64,000 bases of DNA. Origin: an uncultured Bacteroidales bacterium (GTDB lineage Bacteria; Bacteroidota; Bacteroidia; Bacteroidales; Bacteroidaceae). Below are positions 35,001 to 44,402 of this stretch, one piece after another. A program made the translations under genes and the position numbers. Below the pieces are notes generated by a model. The model was not told the DNA's origin. It was given only the letters and a program-made list of their open reading frames with translations, and ran no database searches. Every line of letters begins with the position of its first letter. The stretch's first letter is position 1. The stretch spans positions 1-64,000 of the forward strand of contig CADBWR010000010.1 in NCBI GenBank assembly GCA_902798425.1, written 5' to 3'.

Positions 35001-37387
35001 AGAAAAGAAGTGCTTTATACCTCCTCTTCTTAGCCTGCATGACTACCATGCAGGCACAAGTGTTTCAAGAGCTGGACGAAAACGGAAATATCAGACAGAC
35101 GTATGACAGTAACGGGAACTTCAATCCTAACCGCCGTGATTCGTTGGCCAGCGACAAGGAGGTCCCCAAGGGTGTATGGGCATGGACAGTAGACCGCTTA
35201 TTGGGTGATATCACCCCCTGCGAGCTTGACACGATGCCACACCTCTACCAGAACTCCATCTACAACACTGGACGCTATGGTGAGTATAACTCAATAGGCA
35301 GCAACTACACCACCCGGTTGAGCCGTATCTTTACTGACCGTAAACTTCTTGGTCAGTTCTATTTTATTGATGGCTATGACTATATGCGTAAGGATCCCGA
35401 CCAGTTCCATTTCCTAAATACGCTGTCGCCCTATACCAATATCAGTTATGACAACTGTGGTGATAAGCAGAACGGTGAGGACCACATCGATGCTAAATTT
35501 GCCGTCAATGCCAACAAACGACTCGGTTTCGGTTTCGACTTGGACTACTACTATGCCCGCGGCTACTACAAGAGTCAGAGCACATCGCACTTCCGTGCCT
35601 CACTATTCGGTTCCTATCGTGGCGACCGATACCAGATGCACTTCCTTGCTTCTGCTTATCAACATAAGACGACAGAGAATGGCGGTATCACCAACGACAA
35701 CTACATCACCCATCCAGAACTCTATACAGAGCAGTATGCTGAAAATGAGATTCCGACAGTGCTGACGCAGAACTGGAACCGTAACAAGTCGCAGCACCTC
35801 TTTTTGAGCCATCGTTACAATATCGGTTTCTACCGCAAAGTCAAAATGACAGATGACGAAATCAAGGCCCGTCAGTTTGCTGCAGCATCAGCCAAGCAGA
35901 ATGCCGCAAAAAAGGAAAAGGAGGATGGCATGGAGTCTGATGAAGACGACCAGCCCAAGGGGCGTTCTTCAAGGCGTTCAACAGAAAACACGAAAGAGAA
36001 TGCTCCCGCAGGACGTCCTGCCGATGCCAAAATCATGGGCAGCGCCGATGCCGCCAAAGCATCTGTCGCTAATAACTCGTTGACGACGGACACCACCCGC
36101 ATCAAGATAGATTCGGCAGAGTCGCTGGACAGCGTGCTGTCCATCCATCATGAGAAAGACAGCATGGAACAGTACATGAAGCGCGAATATGTTCCTGTTA
36201 CCAGCATCATCCACACACTCGACATCAATAACCACGACCGCATCTATCAGGCCTATGCTACGCCCAAAGACTATTATGCCAACACTTACTATGATTTGGA
36301 TGACGAAGGTGGATATGCAGGTGATGCCATCTATGACAAATACAAGTTTACAAGCATCAAAAACACCTTTGCACTGGCTTTGCTCGAAGGTTTCAACAAA
36401 TACATGAAGGCCGGTCTGAAGGGTTTTATCTCATACGAGAACCGAAACTACCAAATGCCTGCTCTTGAGAGTGGAGCCACCGCTTACCACATGGAACGAG
36501 CCACAGAGTATGACCTTACAGTAGGTGGCCTGCTGTCGAAGACGCAGGGCCATACGTTCCATTTCAAGGCTGGCGCAGAGATAGGTATTGCTGGTGCTGA
36601 CCCTGGTATGCTGAATCTGAACTTCAGCACCGACCTTAACTTCCCACTCTTTGGCGATACCGTACGACTGGCTGCCAAGGCTAACTTCATGCGCAAGAAG
36701 CCCGTCTACTTCCTCCAGCACTATCATGCCAAGCACTTTTGGTGGGATAACGCGCTGACACCAGAGACACGCACTCATCTGGAGGGCATCTTCTCATACG
36801 ACAAGACACGCACCACTTTCCGTGTGGCCATTGACGAGATACAGAACTACACCTACCTCGGCATGAGCTACAACTATAGCGACAACGGACGTACGGCACT
36901 CTCCACAGGTGTTTATCAGGAGGCTGCCAACATCAACGTGCTTACCTTTCAGCTTAAGCAAGACTTTACACTGGGTCCCCTTAACTGGGACAACATCGTG
37001 ACCTATCAGAATGCCAGCATGAAGAGTGTGCTGCCGCTGCCTACACTGAATATTTTCTCAAATCTTTATCTAAAGTTCAAGATAGCCCGTGTGCTAAGCG
37101 TAGAGCTCGGAGGTTGTATGACATTCTTCACCGCCTACGAAGCTCCCGACTATCTGCCTCAGATGAGTCTGTTTGCAGTGCAGACCAATGGTGCCAGCAA
37201 GGTGAAGATTGGCGACTACCCATTCTTTGATGTCTATGCCAACATGCACCTGAAGCGCGCTCGATTCTTTATTTCCATGAGCCACATCAATGCCAGCTCG
37301 GGAACGAAAGACTACTTCCTCACACCTCACTATCCTACCAACAGCCGTGTGCTGCGCCTGGGTGTATCGTGGAACTTCTATAATTAA
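34997..37387 (+). CDS. Putative porin (Porin_10 family)
   Basis: A 796-residue outer-membrane beta-barrel candidate with a signal peptide (MKKRSALYLLFLACMTTMQAQ). The front (LDTMPHLYQNSIYNTGRYGEYNSIGSNY) and the repeated alternating strands with aromatic girdles (FSYDKTRTTFRVAIDE, YLGMSYNYS) fit the Bacteroidetes putative porin family, and the last residues RVLRLGVSWNFYN form a barrel-closing strand ending in an aromatic. Residues about 290-395 are a long charged, disordered insert (rich in K, E, S, A and N) between strands. The function is inferred by family only; transport substrate unknown. It follows the 56-aa protein with a 4-bp overlap. Confidence 0.8.
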   Translation: MKKRSALYLLFLACMTTMQAQVFQELDENGNIRQTYDSNGNFNPNRRDSLASDKEVPKGVWAWTVDRLLGDITPCELDTMPHLYQNSIYNTGRYGEYNSIGSNYTTRLSRIFTDRKLLGQFYFIDGYDYMRKDPDQFHFLNTLSPYTNISYDNCGDKQNGEDHIDAKFAVNANKRLGFGFDLDYYYARGYYKSQSTSHFRASLFGSYRGDRYQMHFLASAYQHKTTENGGITNDNYITHPELYTEQYAENEIPTVLTQNWNRNKSQHLFLSHRYNIGFYRKVKMTDDEIKARQFAAASAKQNAAKKEKEDGMESDEDDQPKGRSSRRSTENTKENAPAGRPADAKIMGSADAAKASVANNSLTTDTTRIKIDSAESLDSVLSIHHEKDSMEQYMKREYVPVTSIIHTLDINNHDRIYQAYATPKDYYANTYYDLDDEGGYAGDAIYDKYKFTSIKNTFALALLEGFNKYMKAGLKGFISYENRNYQMPALESGATAYHMERATEYDLTVGGLLSKTQGHTFHFKAGAEIGIAGADPGMLNLNFSTDLNFPLFGDTVRLAAKANFMRKKPVYFLQHYHAKHFWWDNALTPETRTHLEGIFSYDKTRTTFRVAIDEIQNYTYLGMSYNYSDNGRTALSTGVYQEAANINVLTFQLKQDFTLGPLNWDNIVTYQNASMKSVLPLPTLNIFSNLYLKFKIARVLSVELGGCMTFFTAYEAPDYLPQMSLFAVQTNGASKVKIGDYPFFDVYANMHLKRARFFISMSHINASSGTKDYFLTPHYPTNSRVLRLGVSWNFYN

Positions 37388-37406
37388 GAGCTCATAGTTC
37401 ACCGTT

Positions 37407-38057
37407 ATGAAAGATATGATGACCAACAATCCTTCGCTCGACTTGGTGGAATTCATCGAGACGCAGATACTGCCGCAATATGCAGCCTTCGACAAAGCCC
37501 ACAATATGGAACACGTCACTCGTGTTATACGGGCTTCGTTAGACTTGGCGCGCAAGACAGGGGCTGACATCGATATGGCTTATGCCATTGCTGCCTACCA
37601 CGACCTGGGGTTGTCTGGTCCAAGAGCCATACACCACCTGACCAGTGGAAAGATTCTGATGGGCGATGCCCGTCTGAAGCGTTGGTTCTCTGCTGAACAA
37701 CTCAAATTGATGAAGGAGGCTGTCGAAGACCATCGTGCCTCTGCCTCCAGGGCTCCACGAAGCATTTACGGAAAAATTGTTGCCGAAGCAGATCGCGACA
37801 TAGAACCTGAGACTGTCATCCGTCGAACCATACAGTACGGATTGTCCAATTATCCGGAGCTGAACGACGAGGGGCATTGGCAGCGGTTTATGCAACATAT
37901 GGATGAGAAGTATTCCGTGAACGGCTATATACGCCTCTGGATACAAGGTTCTGAGAACGAGCGCAAACTCAACGAGCTCCGCCAACTCATTGCCTCACCC
38001 AGCAAGATGCGCCCCGTTTTTGACCGTATCTTTGCTGAAGAGAAAAAAGCAGAATAG
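37407..38057 (+). CDS. HD domain hydrolase
   Basis: A 216-residue soluble protein with an HD domain: AFDKAHNMEHVTRVIRAS (first histidines), AAYHDLGLSG with the HD pair near residues 68-69, VEDHRASASR and a distal aspartate in EADRDIEPE. The short single-domain form is typical of small HD phosphohydrolases acting on nucleotides or related metabolites; the substrate is unknown. It starts 19 bp after the porin and lies 56 bp before menA. Confidence 0.82.
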   Translation: MKDMMTNNPSLDLVEFIETQILPQYAAFDKAHNMEHVTRVIRASLDLARKTGADIDMAYAIAAYHDLGLSGPRAIHHLTSGKILMGDARLKRWFSAEQLKLMKEAVEDHRASASRAPRSIYGKIVAEADRDIEPETVIRRTIQYGLSNYPELNDEGHWQRFMQHMDEKYSVNGYIRLWIQGSENERKLNELRQLIASPSKMRPVFDRIFAEEKKAE

Positions 38058-38113
38058 CAAGATTTAGTTCATCAAGAGAAAACACATCATTCAGAAAAAC
38101 ACTTGATTAAACA

Positions 38114-39025
38114 ATGAACGAGAATTATGTTGAACAAGACTCACTGCGTGCGTGGTTGTTAGCAGCCAGACCAAAGACGCTGGCAGGTGCTGCTGTACCT
38201 GTTCTCATTGGTTTGACATTAGCTTGGGTTGACTCGCGCCAATATATTACCGATTCCTTCAGTTGGCTCGCAGCCTTGCTGTGTCTGGCATTTGCACTAC
38301 TCATGCAGATTGACGCCAACTTCATCAACGACTTCTTTGACTATGTACACGGCAACGACGATGCCTGCCGAAGATTAGGACCGCTGCGCGCCTGTTCGCA
38401 AGGATGGGTAAAAATAGCATCCATGAAGCGTGCCATAGCGTTAACAACCTGTATCGCGTGCGCTGTAGGACTGCCACTCATTTGGTATGGTGGTTTGGAA
38501 ATGATACTCATAGGTATCTTTTGTGTTGTTTTCTGTTTCCTATACACCACCCACTTATCCTATATCGGTATGGGCGACTTGCTGGTCATCATATTCTTTG
38601 GCATCGTACCCGTCAGCATCACCTACTACATACAGTTGCACACATGCACCTGGCAGGTATTCATTGCTTCCTTAGCATGTGGACTCGTCATCGATGCTCT
38701 GCTCGTTATCAATAACTACCGCGACCGCGACAACGACCGTGAGGATGGTAAGAAAACACTGGTGGTAGAGATTGGTGCCCATGCTGCAGAATGGCTATAC
38801 CTTTCATTGGGCATCACCGCCGTTCTGGCAGGGGTCGTTTTCTGGATTAACGGGCACATTCTTGCCTTCCTAATGCCATTCTTCTACCTTTTACTGCATG
38901 TGCTCACCTGGCAGAAAATGCGTCGCATCAATCATGGCCGACAACTCAACGAGTGCTTGGGCGAGACGGCACGTAACATGCTCGTCTATGGTCTCTGTGT
39001 ATCTCTCGGTCTACTACTCGTCTGA
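38114..39025 (+). CDS. menA: 1,4-dihydroxy-2-naphthoate polyprenyltransferase MenA
   Basis: A 303-residue UbiA-type prenyltransferase with about nine helices. AWLLAARPKTLAGAAVPVLIG is the MenA start motif, the first aspartate-rich motif is NFINDFFDYVHGND, and the second is NNYRDRDNDREDGKKTL. It joins a polyprenyl chain to DHNA, making demethylmenaquinone for anaerobic respiration in the inner membrane. No other men genes are in the window. It converges with the minus-strand pseudouridine synthase unit. Confidence 0.93.
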   Translation: MNENYVEQDSLRAWLLAARPKTLAGAAVPVLIGLTLAWVDSRQYITDSFSWLAALLCLAFALLMQIDANFINDFFDYVHGNDDACRRLGPLRACSQGWVKIASMKRAIALTTCIACAVGLPLIWYGGLEMILIGIFCVVFCFLYTTHLSYIGMGDLLVIIFFGIVPVSITYYIQLHTCTWQVFIASLACGLVIDALLVINNYRDRDNDREDGKKTLVVEIGAHAAEWLYLSLGITAVLAGVVFWINGHILAFLMPFFYLLLHVLTWQKMRRINHGRQLNECLGETARNMLVYGLCVSLGLLLV

Positions 39026-39047
39026 TACCTTCAGCAACAAGTACGCG

Positions 39048-39206
39048 CTATCTGAAGTTGTAATAATAAATAGCCACACCTATTGCTACAAGTATCAATG
39101 TGACAATAGTCTTGACCAGACAAGAGGCTACGCGTTTCACTACTAACACTCCAATGATAATAAGCGCCAGCAATGCCAGATAGTAGGAAAAATTACCTGT
39201 AATCAT
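39048..39206 (-). CDS. Small membrane protein, 52 aa
   Basis: On the minus strand an ATG (39206-39204) overlaps the TGA of the pseudouridine synthase gene (ATGA) and opens 52 codons ending at TAG 39050-39048. The peptide holds two hydrophobic helices (about residues 8-23, YYLALLALIIIGVLVV, and 33-49, KTIVTLILVAIGVAIYY) joined by a short KRVASCLV turn. The stop-start overlap argues for translation by coupling. No family recognised. It fills the space before the convergent menA. Confidence 0.68.
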   Translation of the reverse strand: MITGNFSYYLALLALIIIGVLVVKRVASCLVKTIVTLILVAIGVAIYYYNFR

Positions 39207-40093
39207 TTGAATAAGTGCTTAAAGGTTGCAGGTATCGTCGTCTCAAACTCCATCGGTTGGTGTGTCCAAGGATGCTCGAAGCACAACAACCATGCATGCA
39301 GACACAGTCGATGCAGCGGATCGTCGCCATTGCCATATTTCACGTCACCACAGACGGGATGTCCCATATCTGCTGCATGCACACGAATCTGGTTCTTTCG
39401 ACCCGTCTCCAGCTTAAACTCTACCAGCGAATGTTCTGTAGTGCGGTCCAAAACGTGGAAATGTGTGATGGCCAGCTTACCACCATTGTCCACGGGTGAA
39501 GAGTAAGTCACGTAGGCTTTGTTATCCTTCAACCAATTTTCAATAGTGCCATCTTCTTGTTCCATCTCACCGGAGAGTACAGCAACGTATCGGCGGTCGT
39601 AGACTATCTGATGCCAGTTGTGCTCCAGCACCTGCTCTGTCTCCATATCCTTAGCATAGACCATCAGTCCACTGGTATCACGATCCAACCTGTGCACAAC
39701 ATGTGCCGTACACTTCTGGCGCGACTTCTTGAAATAATCATCCAGCACAGTTTTCACATTCAGCGACGAGTGTCCACCAGCCATAGAAAGAATGCCTGGC
39801 TGCTTCTCGATGACAATGAGCCAACGGTCCTCATAGACTATCTTCACATAGCGGCTCTTAAAAGTCTGCTGGTTGCGCTTCGTCTTAGAAACTGCCACCT
39901 TCATACCGGGCTGTAGCAAGTAGTCAAACTGTGTCACCGTCTTTCCATTCACCTTGACACCCTGACCTTGCAGCGTCAGTTTTATCTTGTTGCGGCTCTG
40001 TTTCACATTGGTCAGCAGGAACTCCAGCAAAGGCTGCTCATCCGTTACTTGAAAGTGGTCGTATTCCCCCTGTGTGTTTGTACTATATCTCAT
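39203..40093 (-). CDS. RluA-family RNA pseudouridine synthase
   Basis: A 296-residue enzyme. The N-terminal S4 RNA-binding domain (about residues 20-95: LLEFLLTNVKQSRNKIKLTLQGQ, VNGKTVTQFDYLLQPGMKVAV) precedes the catalytic domain, with the active aspartate in HVVHRLDRDTSGLMV and the late motif TGRKNQIRVHAADMGHPVCGD. It isomerises uridine in rRNA or tRNA; which site cannot be told here (RluD-like by layout). It is downstream of an SDR gene by 15 bp on the minus strand and overlaps a 52-aa membrane protein gene. Confidence 0.92.
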   Translation of the reverse strand: MRYSTNTQGEYDHFQVTDEQPLLEFLLTNVKQSRNKIKLTLQGQGVKVNGKTVTQFDYLLQPGMKVAVSKTKRNQQTFKSRYVKIVYEDRWLIVIEKQPGILSMAGGHSSLNVKTVLDDYFKKSRQKCTAHVVHRLDRDTSGLMVYAKDMETEQVLEHNWHQIVYDRRYVAVLSGEMEQEDGTIENWLKDNKAYVTYSSPVDNGGKLAITHFHVLDRTTEHSLVEFKLETGRKNQIRVHAADMGHPVCGDVKYGNGDDPLHRLCLHAWLLCFEHPWTHQPMEFETTIPATFKHLFK

Positions 40094-40108
40094 CTACCTT
40101 TATCGAAT

Positions 40109-40864
40109 TTACTTTCTAACTATAACACTGCCACTGGCTTGATGGGTTGCAAGTATCAACACTTCAGCTATCTGCACGTGCTCAGGAGCATTGGCAGCAT
40201 AAACTGCTGTATCTGCAATATCGTCACCTGTCAATGGTTTAATGCCCGTATAAAGTTTGGCGGCACGCTCGGTATCACCATGGAAGCGAATGTTGCTGAA
40301 ATTCGTCTCAACCAGTCCAGGTTTTAGATTGGTTACGCGGATAGCCGTGTTGGCAACATCAATGCGAAGGCCATCTGTCAGCGCTTTTACGGCAGCCTTG
40401 GTGGCACAATAGACATTACCGCCTGCATAGGCAGCATCGCCCGCTACTGAACCGATATTGATGATGTGCCCCCTATTGCGCTCCACCATACCTGGCACCA
40501 CCAGACGAGTCATCGTCAGCAGACCTTTTATGTTCGTATCTACCATCACATCCCAATCGTCCAAGTTACCCTCATATTCGGGTTCCAAGCCCAGTGCCAG
40601 ACCAGCATTGTTCACCAGTACGTCAATAGCTTTCCATTCTGCAGGCAGTTCGTCAAGGGCTTTCTTCGCTGCGTTGCGGTCTCTCACGTCAAAGGCCAGC
40701 GTCTTTACCTGTGTGCCTTTCTCTGTCAGTTCATTACTAATCTCAGCCAGTCGCTGTTCATTACGTCCTGTCAAAATCAACTGATCGCCATTCTCGGCAA
40801 ATTTTCTGGCGCAACCCAGTCCTATACCGCTTGTTGCACCTGTTATCAATACTATCTTTTTCAT
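40109..40864 (-). CDS. SDR family oxidoreductase (YdfG-like)
   Basis: A 251-residue short-chain dehydrogenase. The Rossmann glycine motif TGATSGIG starts near residue 8, NNAG follows at mid-protein, and the catalytic tetrad is INIGSVAGDAAYAGGNVYCATK (serine, tyrosine, lysine). The layout matches YdfG-like NADP-dependent dehydrogenases of 3-hydroxy acids such as serine; the substrate is a family guess. The start is set at 40864 (MKKIVLITGA) by family length; an ATG at 40891 preceded by AGGAG is an alternative that adds nine residues. It lies just after the aldo/keto reductase gene. Confidence 0.88.
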   Translation of the reverse strand: MKKIVLITGATSGIGLGCARKFAENGDQLILTGRNEQRLAEISNELTEKGTQVKTLAFDVRDRNAAKKALDELPAEWKAIDVLVNNAGLALGLEPEYEGNLDDWDVMVDTNIKGLLTMTRLVVPGMVERNRGHIINIGSVAGDAAYAGGNVYCATKAAVKALTDGLRIDVANTAIRVTNLKPGLVETNFSNIRFHGDTERAAKLYTGIKPLTGDDIADTAVYAANAPEHVQIAEVLILATHQASGSVIVRK

Positions 40865-40898
40865 TTTATCTTTATTGTATCTTTTCTGCATTATTCTC

Positions 40899-42257
40899 CT
40901 AACGGTTGCTTAACAACTCCACGATACGAGCCATTTGGTTGGGGATGCGAATCTGCTGAGGGCACTTGGGCAGACACTCCTCACAATCAGCACAACTTCT
41001 GGCCCACGACTCAACCTTAGGCAATGCCTCGCGCAATCCGTCAGCAAACTGTTTCTTACGTGCAGCATATTCAGCCGACGACTTGTCCGGCAATGGCAGA
41101 ATATGACTGTTTACAGCATCATTGTAATAGGCGAAGTTGCCAGGAATATCCACATCGTATGGACACGGCATACAATAAGCACATGTCGTACAGGGTATCG
41201 TCGGATAGCCAGACATCTGGTCAGCAATGTTGGCCAAAAGCGTTTTTTCTGCCTCAGTACACGCCTCCAAAGGTGAGAATGTCTCGATGTTCTCCTTCAA
41301 GTGATCCATACGATTCATACCACTCAACGTCGTCAGAATGTTCGGATACGAGCCCACCCATCTGAATGCCCAACGTACGGTACTATCATCGGGGCGTATC
41401 TCTTGCAACTGTTTTACCAGTTCCTTTGCCATACGCCCGAAGGCGCCACCTCTTAACGGCTCCATGATGACACATTGAACGCCTGTCTTCTCACATTTAC
41501 TATAGAGATACTCTGCATCAGCATCCTTCTTCCACCCGCTGCCCATCGACGCATGGCGCCAATCGAGGAAGTTCATCTGTATCTGACAGAAGTCCCAACG
41601 ATACTCATCCTGATGGTCAAGCAGGAAGTCAAAGGGGCGCACATCTCCATGATAAGAGAAACCGAGGTGCTTAATACGGCCAGCCTCACGCTCTTTCAGT
41701 AGGAAGTCAAGCAATCCATTGTTCAGGAAACGTCCTTTCAACGCGTCCATTCCTCCTCCACCGATGCTATGCAACAGGTAATAGTCTATATGGTCTACCT
41801 TCAAACGCTCGAAAGACTGCTCGTACATGCGTTTCGACTCACTAAAGCTCCACAGATTCTGTCGCTGGTTAGACATCTTCGTGGCCACATAGAATTTCTC
41901 TCTCGGATGTCGTGCAAGTGCATTACCCGTCAGCACCTCCGACTGTCCACCCATATACATCGGGGCAGTATCGAAGTAATTCACTCCATGTTCTATGGCG
42001 TAGTCAACCATTGCGTTAACCTCATCCTGGTTGTTAGGCAGTCGCATCATGCCAAAGCCCAGCAGCGAAATCTGTTCTCCGGAGCCATGCTGTACACGAT
42101 ATGTCATGCGGTTGGGGACCACCTCCTTCTTATCGTCGTTTGCCAGCATGCGAAAAGGCTCCAAAACACTGAGTGCCACTGCTAAACCTGCACCGAGTCC
42201 CAGGCGACGGAGGAAGTCTCTGCGAGTCATTCCGTTCTCATTTGTTTCTTTCTTCAT
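40899..42257 (-). CDS. Tat-exported aldo/keto reductase with ferredoxin-like C-terminus
   Basis: A 452-residue protein. The N-terminus has a twin-arginine signal (MTRRDFLRRLGLGAG) and a hydrophobic stretch, so it should be exported folded. The AKR barrel shows GVNYFDTAPMYMGGQSE (aspartate and tyrosine), the lysine in FYVATKMSN and the histidine in YYLLHSIGG. The C-terminal region holds two clusters of cysteines, CTTCAYCMPCPYDVDIPG and CADCEECLPKCPQQIRIP, as for two [4Fe-4S] centres. Many Bacteroidetes have this form; its physiological substrate is unknown. A promoter TATATTTG precedes it at 42307-42300 on the minus strand. Confidence 0.9.
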   Translation of the reverse strand: MKKETNENGMTRRDFLRRLGLGAGLAVALSVLEPFRMLANDDKKEVVPNRMTYRVQHGSGEQISLLGFGMMRLPNNQDEVNAMVDYAIEHGVNYFDTAPMYMGGQSEVLTGNALARHPREKFYVATKMSNQRQNLWSFSESKRMYEQSFERLKVDHIDYYLLHSIGGGGMDALKGRFLNNGLLDFLLKEREAGRIKHLGFSYHGDVRPFDFLLDHQDEYRWDFCQIQMNFLDWRHASMGSGWKKDADAEYLYSKCEKTGVQCVIMEPLRGGAFGRMAKELVKQLQEIRPDDSTVRWAFRWVGSYPNILTTLSGMNRMDHLKENIETFSPLEACTEAEKTLLANIADQMSGYPTIPCTTCAYCMPCPYDVDIPGNFAYYNDAVNSHILPLPDKSSAEYAARKKQFADGLREALPKVESWARSCADCEECLPKCPQQIRIPNQMARIVELLSNR

Positions 42258-42299
42258 AAAGCGTTAAGTTGTTAGTTTCTTCCCTTGGTTTATCAAATG

Positions 42300-42307
42300 C
42301 AAATATA
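42300..42307 (-). promoter_or_regulatory. -7 box of the aldo/keto reductase gene
   Basis: TATATTTG on the minus strand, 43 bp before the start codon, in the gap after the M23 peptidase gene. Confidence 0.6.
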
Positions 42308-42347
42308 ATGATATTTCCTGGAATATGCAAGTTTTTATCTTGATATT

Positions 42348-43517
42348 TCAGTGTTTCATGGTATGCAAGGGCCACGTGACTTGACGGTAGAGGCGGTAGC
42401 TGTCAAGTAGCTGACGACGGGGACGGGCTTCGATATTGGGGAAACGCTCACCGCGGACGGTAAAATGATAACGAGACTCATTGCCCTGATAGTCGCGCAG
42501 GACATAGGTGAGATGGTAGGGGCGCTCTTCGGAAAAGCAGACAACACCTTGTTCAAAGTTTGTATGAAGGATGGGCAGACGCATACCAGGTTCACGGAAC
42601 GACTTCATATACCAGATGCGCGTGCGGCGCCAGTGTTCATAGTCGCCCCAGTTATTCACCTCCAATTGGCAGGAAACGGGAATACTGTCAACATCGCTGT
42701 GGAAGACTTCGCATCCATCGACTAACAGTTGGGTGTAGCGCACACCATAATGGTTGTAGGTGGCTTCTGAGTAGTCGTCGGCCCAGAGAGCAAAACCTAC
42801 CCTGCCCCATGCGGTAAATTCACGTTGAACATTGAAAGTAAAGCGCTGAACCTTCGTATCGCCTGCTCCAAAGCCAAAGGACTGCTTGCTGAAACCGCCA
42901 TTGAAGACTCCTTCGCCGTCCATAGGATATGCCATAAAAGAGTGAGCCTGCGGAGCCACCGTATCAGCAATGATGTTAGCCAACTTGATCATAGGGTCGC
43001 GCAACACCCATGTCTCGGTGTCATGCAGTTCCAGATGCAGATGCGGACCAGTGGAATGACCGGTGTTGCCACTAATAGCAATATGATCGCCCGACTTCAC
43101 GGGAAACTTCTCGGGAGGGAAAACATACGACAGCGTATCTTTAGGTCCTGTACGATGAAGTTCGTTCTCATACTGTTCAGCAAAACGCTTCAGATGGCAG
43201 TAAACGCTGGTGAAACCATCGGGATGGGTGACATAGATGGCATTGCCGAAGCCGTACAAATTGACCGTCAACCTGCTGACATAGCCATCAGCAATGGAAA
43301 AGATATCCTTGCCCTCTACATTGCCCGTTTTGACATCCAAACCACCATGGAAATGAAACGGACGGGGTTCACCAAAATTACCCGCCAGCGTAATATCGTA
43401 GTCTACAGGGGAAGCGTAAACGATTGGCTCTTGACTATTAGTCGCCGGCTCACCATCGCCGCACGATACCAATAGCCAAAAGCCAATAATTAAAAGCCAA
43501 GAGTCAAATCTTAGCAT
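42348..43517 (-). CDS. M23 family metallopeptidase, lipoprotein
   Basis: A 389-residue LytM-type peptidase. The start at 43517 gives a lipoprotein signal (SWLLIIGFWLLVSC, cysteine near residue 19). The M23 domain is at about 30-170: PFHFHGGLDVKT (first zinc histidine and aspartate), then GNTGHSTGPHLHLELHD with the HxH motif. Such enzymes cut peptidoglycan cross-bridges, or act as activators if degenerate; here the metal ligands are intact. The C-terminal 200 residues are beta-rich and uncharacterised. The signal peptide is encoded by TTGGCT-type short repeats (43470-43510). Its start overlaps the nadC stop by 7 bp. Confidence 0.88.
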   Translation of the reverse strand: MLRFDSWLLIIGFWLLVSCGDGEPATNSQEPIVYASPVDYDITLAGNFGEPRPFHFHGGLDVKTGNVEGKDIFSIADGYVSRLTVNLYGFGNAIYVTHPDGFTSVYCHLKRFAEQYENELHRTGPKDTLSYVFPPEKFPVKSGDHIAISGNTGHSTGPHLHLELHDTETWVLRDPMIKLANIIADTVAPQAHSFMAYPMDGEGVFNGGFSKQSFGFGAGDTKVQRFTFNVQREFTAWGRVGFALWADDYSEATYNHYGVRYTQLLVDGCEVFHSDVDSIPVSCQLEVNNWGDYEHWRRTRIWYMKSFREPGMRLPILHTNFEQGVVCFSEERPYHLTYVLRDYQGNESRYHFTVRGERFPNIEARPRRQLLDSYRLYRQVTWPLHTMKH

Positions 43518-44392
43518 GCTTTAAACGACATATCAAGACCCTTCACTGAATGTGTCAAGGCACCCACAGAAATAAAGTCGACACCTTGTTCAGCATAGTC
43601 ACGGATGGTGTCGAAGGTGATACCACCCGACGACTCTGTCTCGTAGCGTCCACCAATGATGTCGACAGCCTTCTTCGTATCGGCTACGGAAAAGTTGTCG
43701 AGCATGATACGGTCTACGCCACCATGATCGAGCACCTGCTGCAACTCATCAAAGGAGCGCACCTCAATCTCAATCTTCAAGTCAAGGTTCTTCTCCTTCA
43801 AATAAGCATGACAGCGGTCGATAGCGTTGACAATACCACCGGCAAAGTCGACGTGGTTATCCTTCAGTAGAATCATGTCGAAGAGTCCTATACGGTGATT
43901 GCAACCACCGCCAATCTTCACAGCCTGCTTCTCCAGCATACGCATACCCGGTGTTGTCTTACGGGTGTCGAGCACACGGGTCTTGGTGCCCTTCAAGTGC
44001 TGTACATACTTATCGGTCATGGTTGCAATGCCACTCATGCGCTGCATGATGTTGAGCATGAGGCGCTCCGTCTGCAGCAGCGAGCGCACACGCCCCGTGA
44101 CGACCATGGCGATGTCGCCCTTCTTGACACGCGTGCCATCCTGCATCAGCACCTCCACCTGCATGGTGGGGTCAAAACGATGGAACACCTCCTTGGCTAC
44201 CTCTACACCTGCCAAAATGCCGTCTTCCTTGATGAGCAGATGCGACTTGCCCATCGCATCCTCAGGAATACAGCACAGGGTGGTGTGGTCGCCATCACCA
44301 ATATCTTCTGCAAAAGAAAGGTCAATCAGCCTGTCTACGAGTTCCTTGACGTCCATGTCGTAGTTGGGTCTGTAGAAATCAATACTTAACAT
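43511..44392 (-). CDS. nadC: Nicotinate-nucleotide pyrophosphorylase (carboxylating)
   Basis: A 293-residue enzyme that makes nicotinate mononucleotide from quinolinate and PRPP in NAD synthesis. Motifs are AEDIGDGDHTTLCCIPED, LNIMQRMSGIATMT, RVLDTRKTTPGMRMLEKQAV and GGGCNHRIGLFDMILLKDNH. The start is placed at 44392 (MLSIDFYRPN), because the longer frame runs into the end of cstA. The C-terminus (SVGALTHSVKGLDMSFK) is complete. nadA and nadB are not here. Transcribed with cstA upstream and the M23 gene downstream. Confidence 0.95.
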   Translation of the reverse strand: MLSIDFYRPNYDMDVKELVDRLIDLSFAEDIGDGDHTTLCCIPEDAMGKSHLLIKEDGILAGVEVAKEVFHRFDPTMQVEVLMQDGTRVKKGDIAMVVTGRVRSLLQTERLMLNIMQRMSGIATMTDKYVQHLKGTKTRVLDTRKTTPGMRMLEKQAVKIGGGCNHRIGLFDMILLKDNHVDFAGGIVNAIDRCHAYLKEKNLDLKIEIEVRSFDELQQVLDHGGVDRIMLDNFSVADTKKAVDIIGGRYETESSGGITFDTIRDYAEQGVDFISVGALTHSVKGLDMSFKAC

Positions 44393-44402
44393 AAGCTCTT
44401 TC

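Noticed and set aside
42825-43475. A 216-codon plus-strand frame opposite the M23 gene
   Set aside because: The minus-strand frame carries the HxH zinc motif and a lipoprotein signal; this frame has none.
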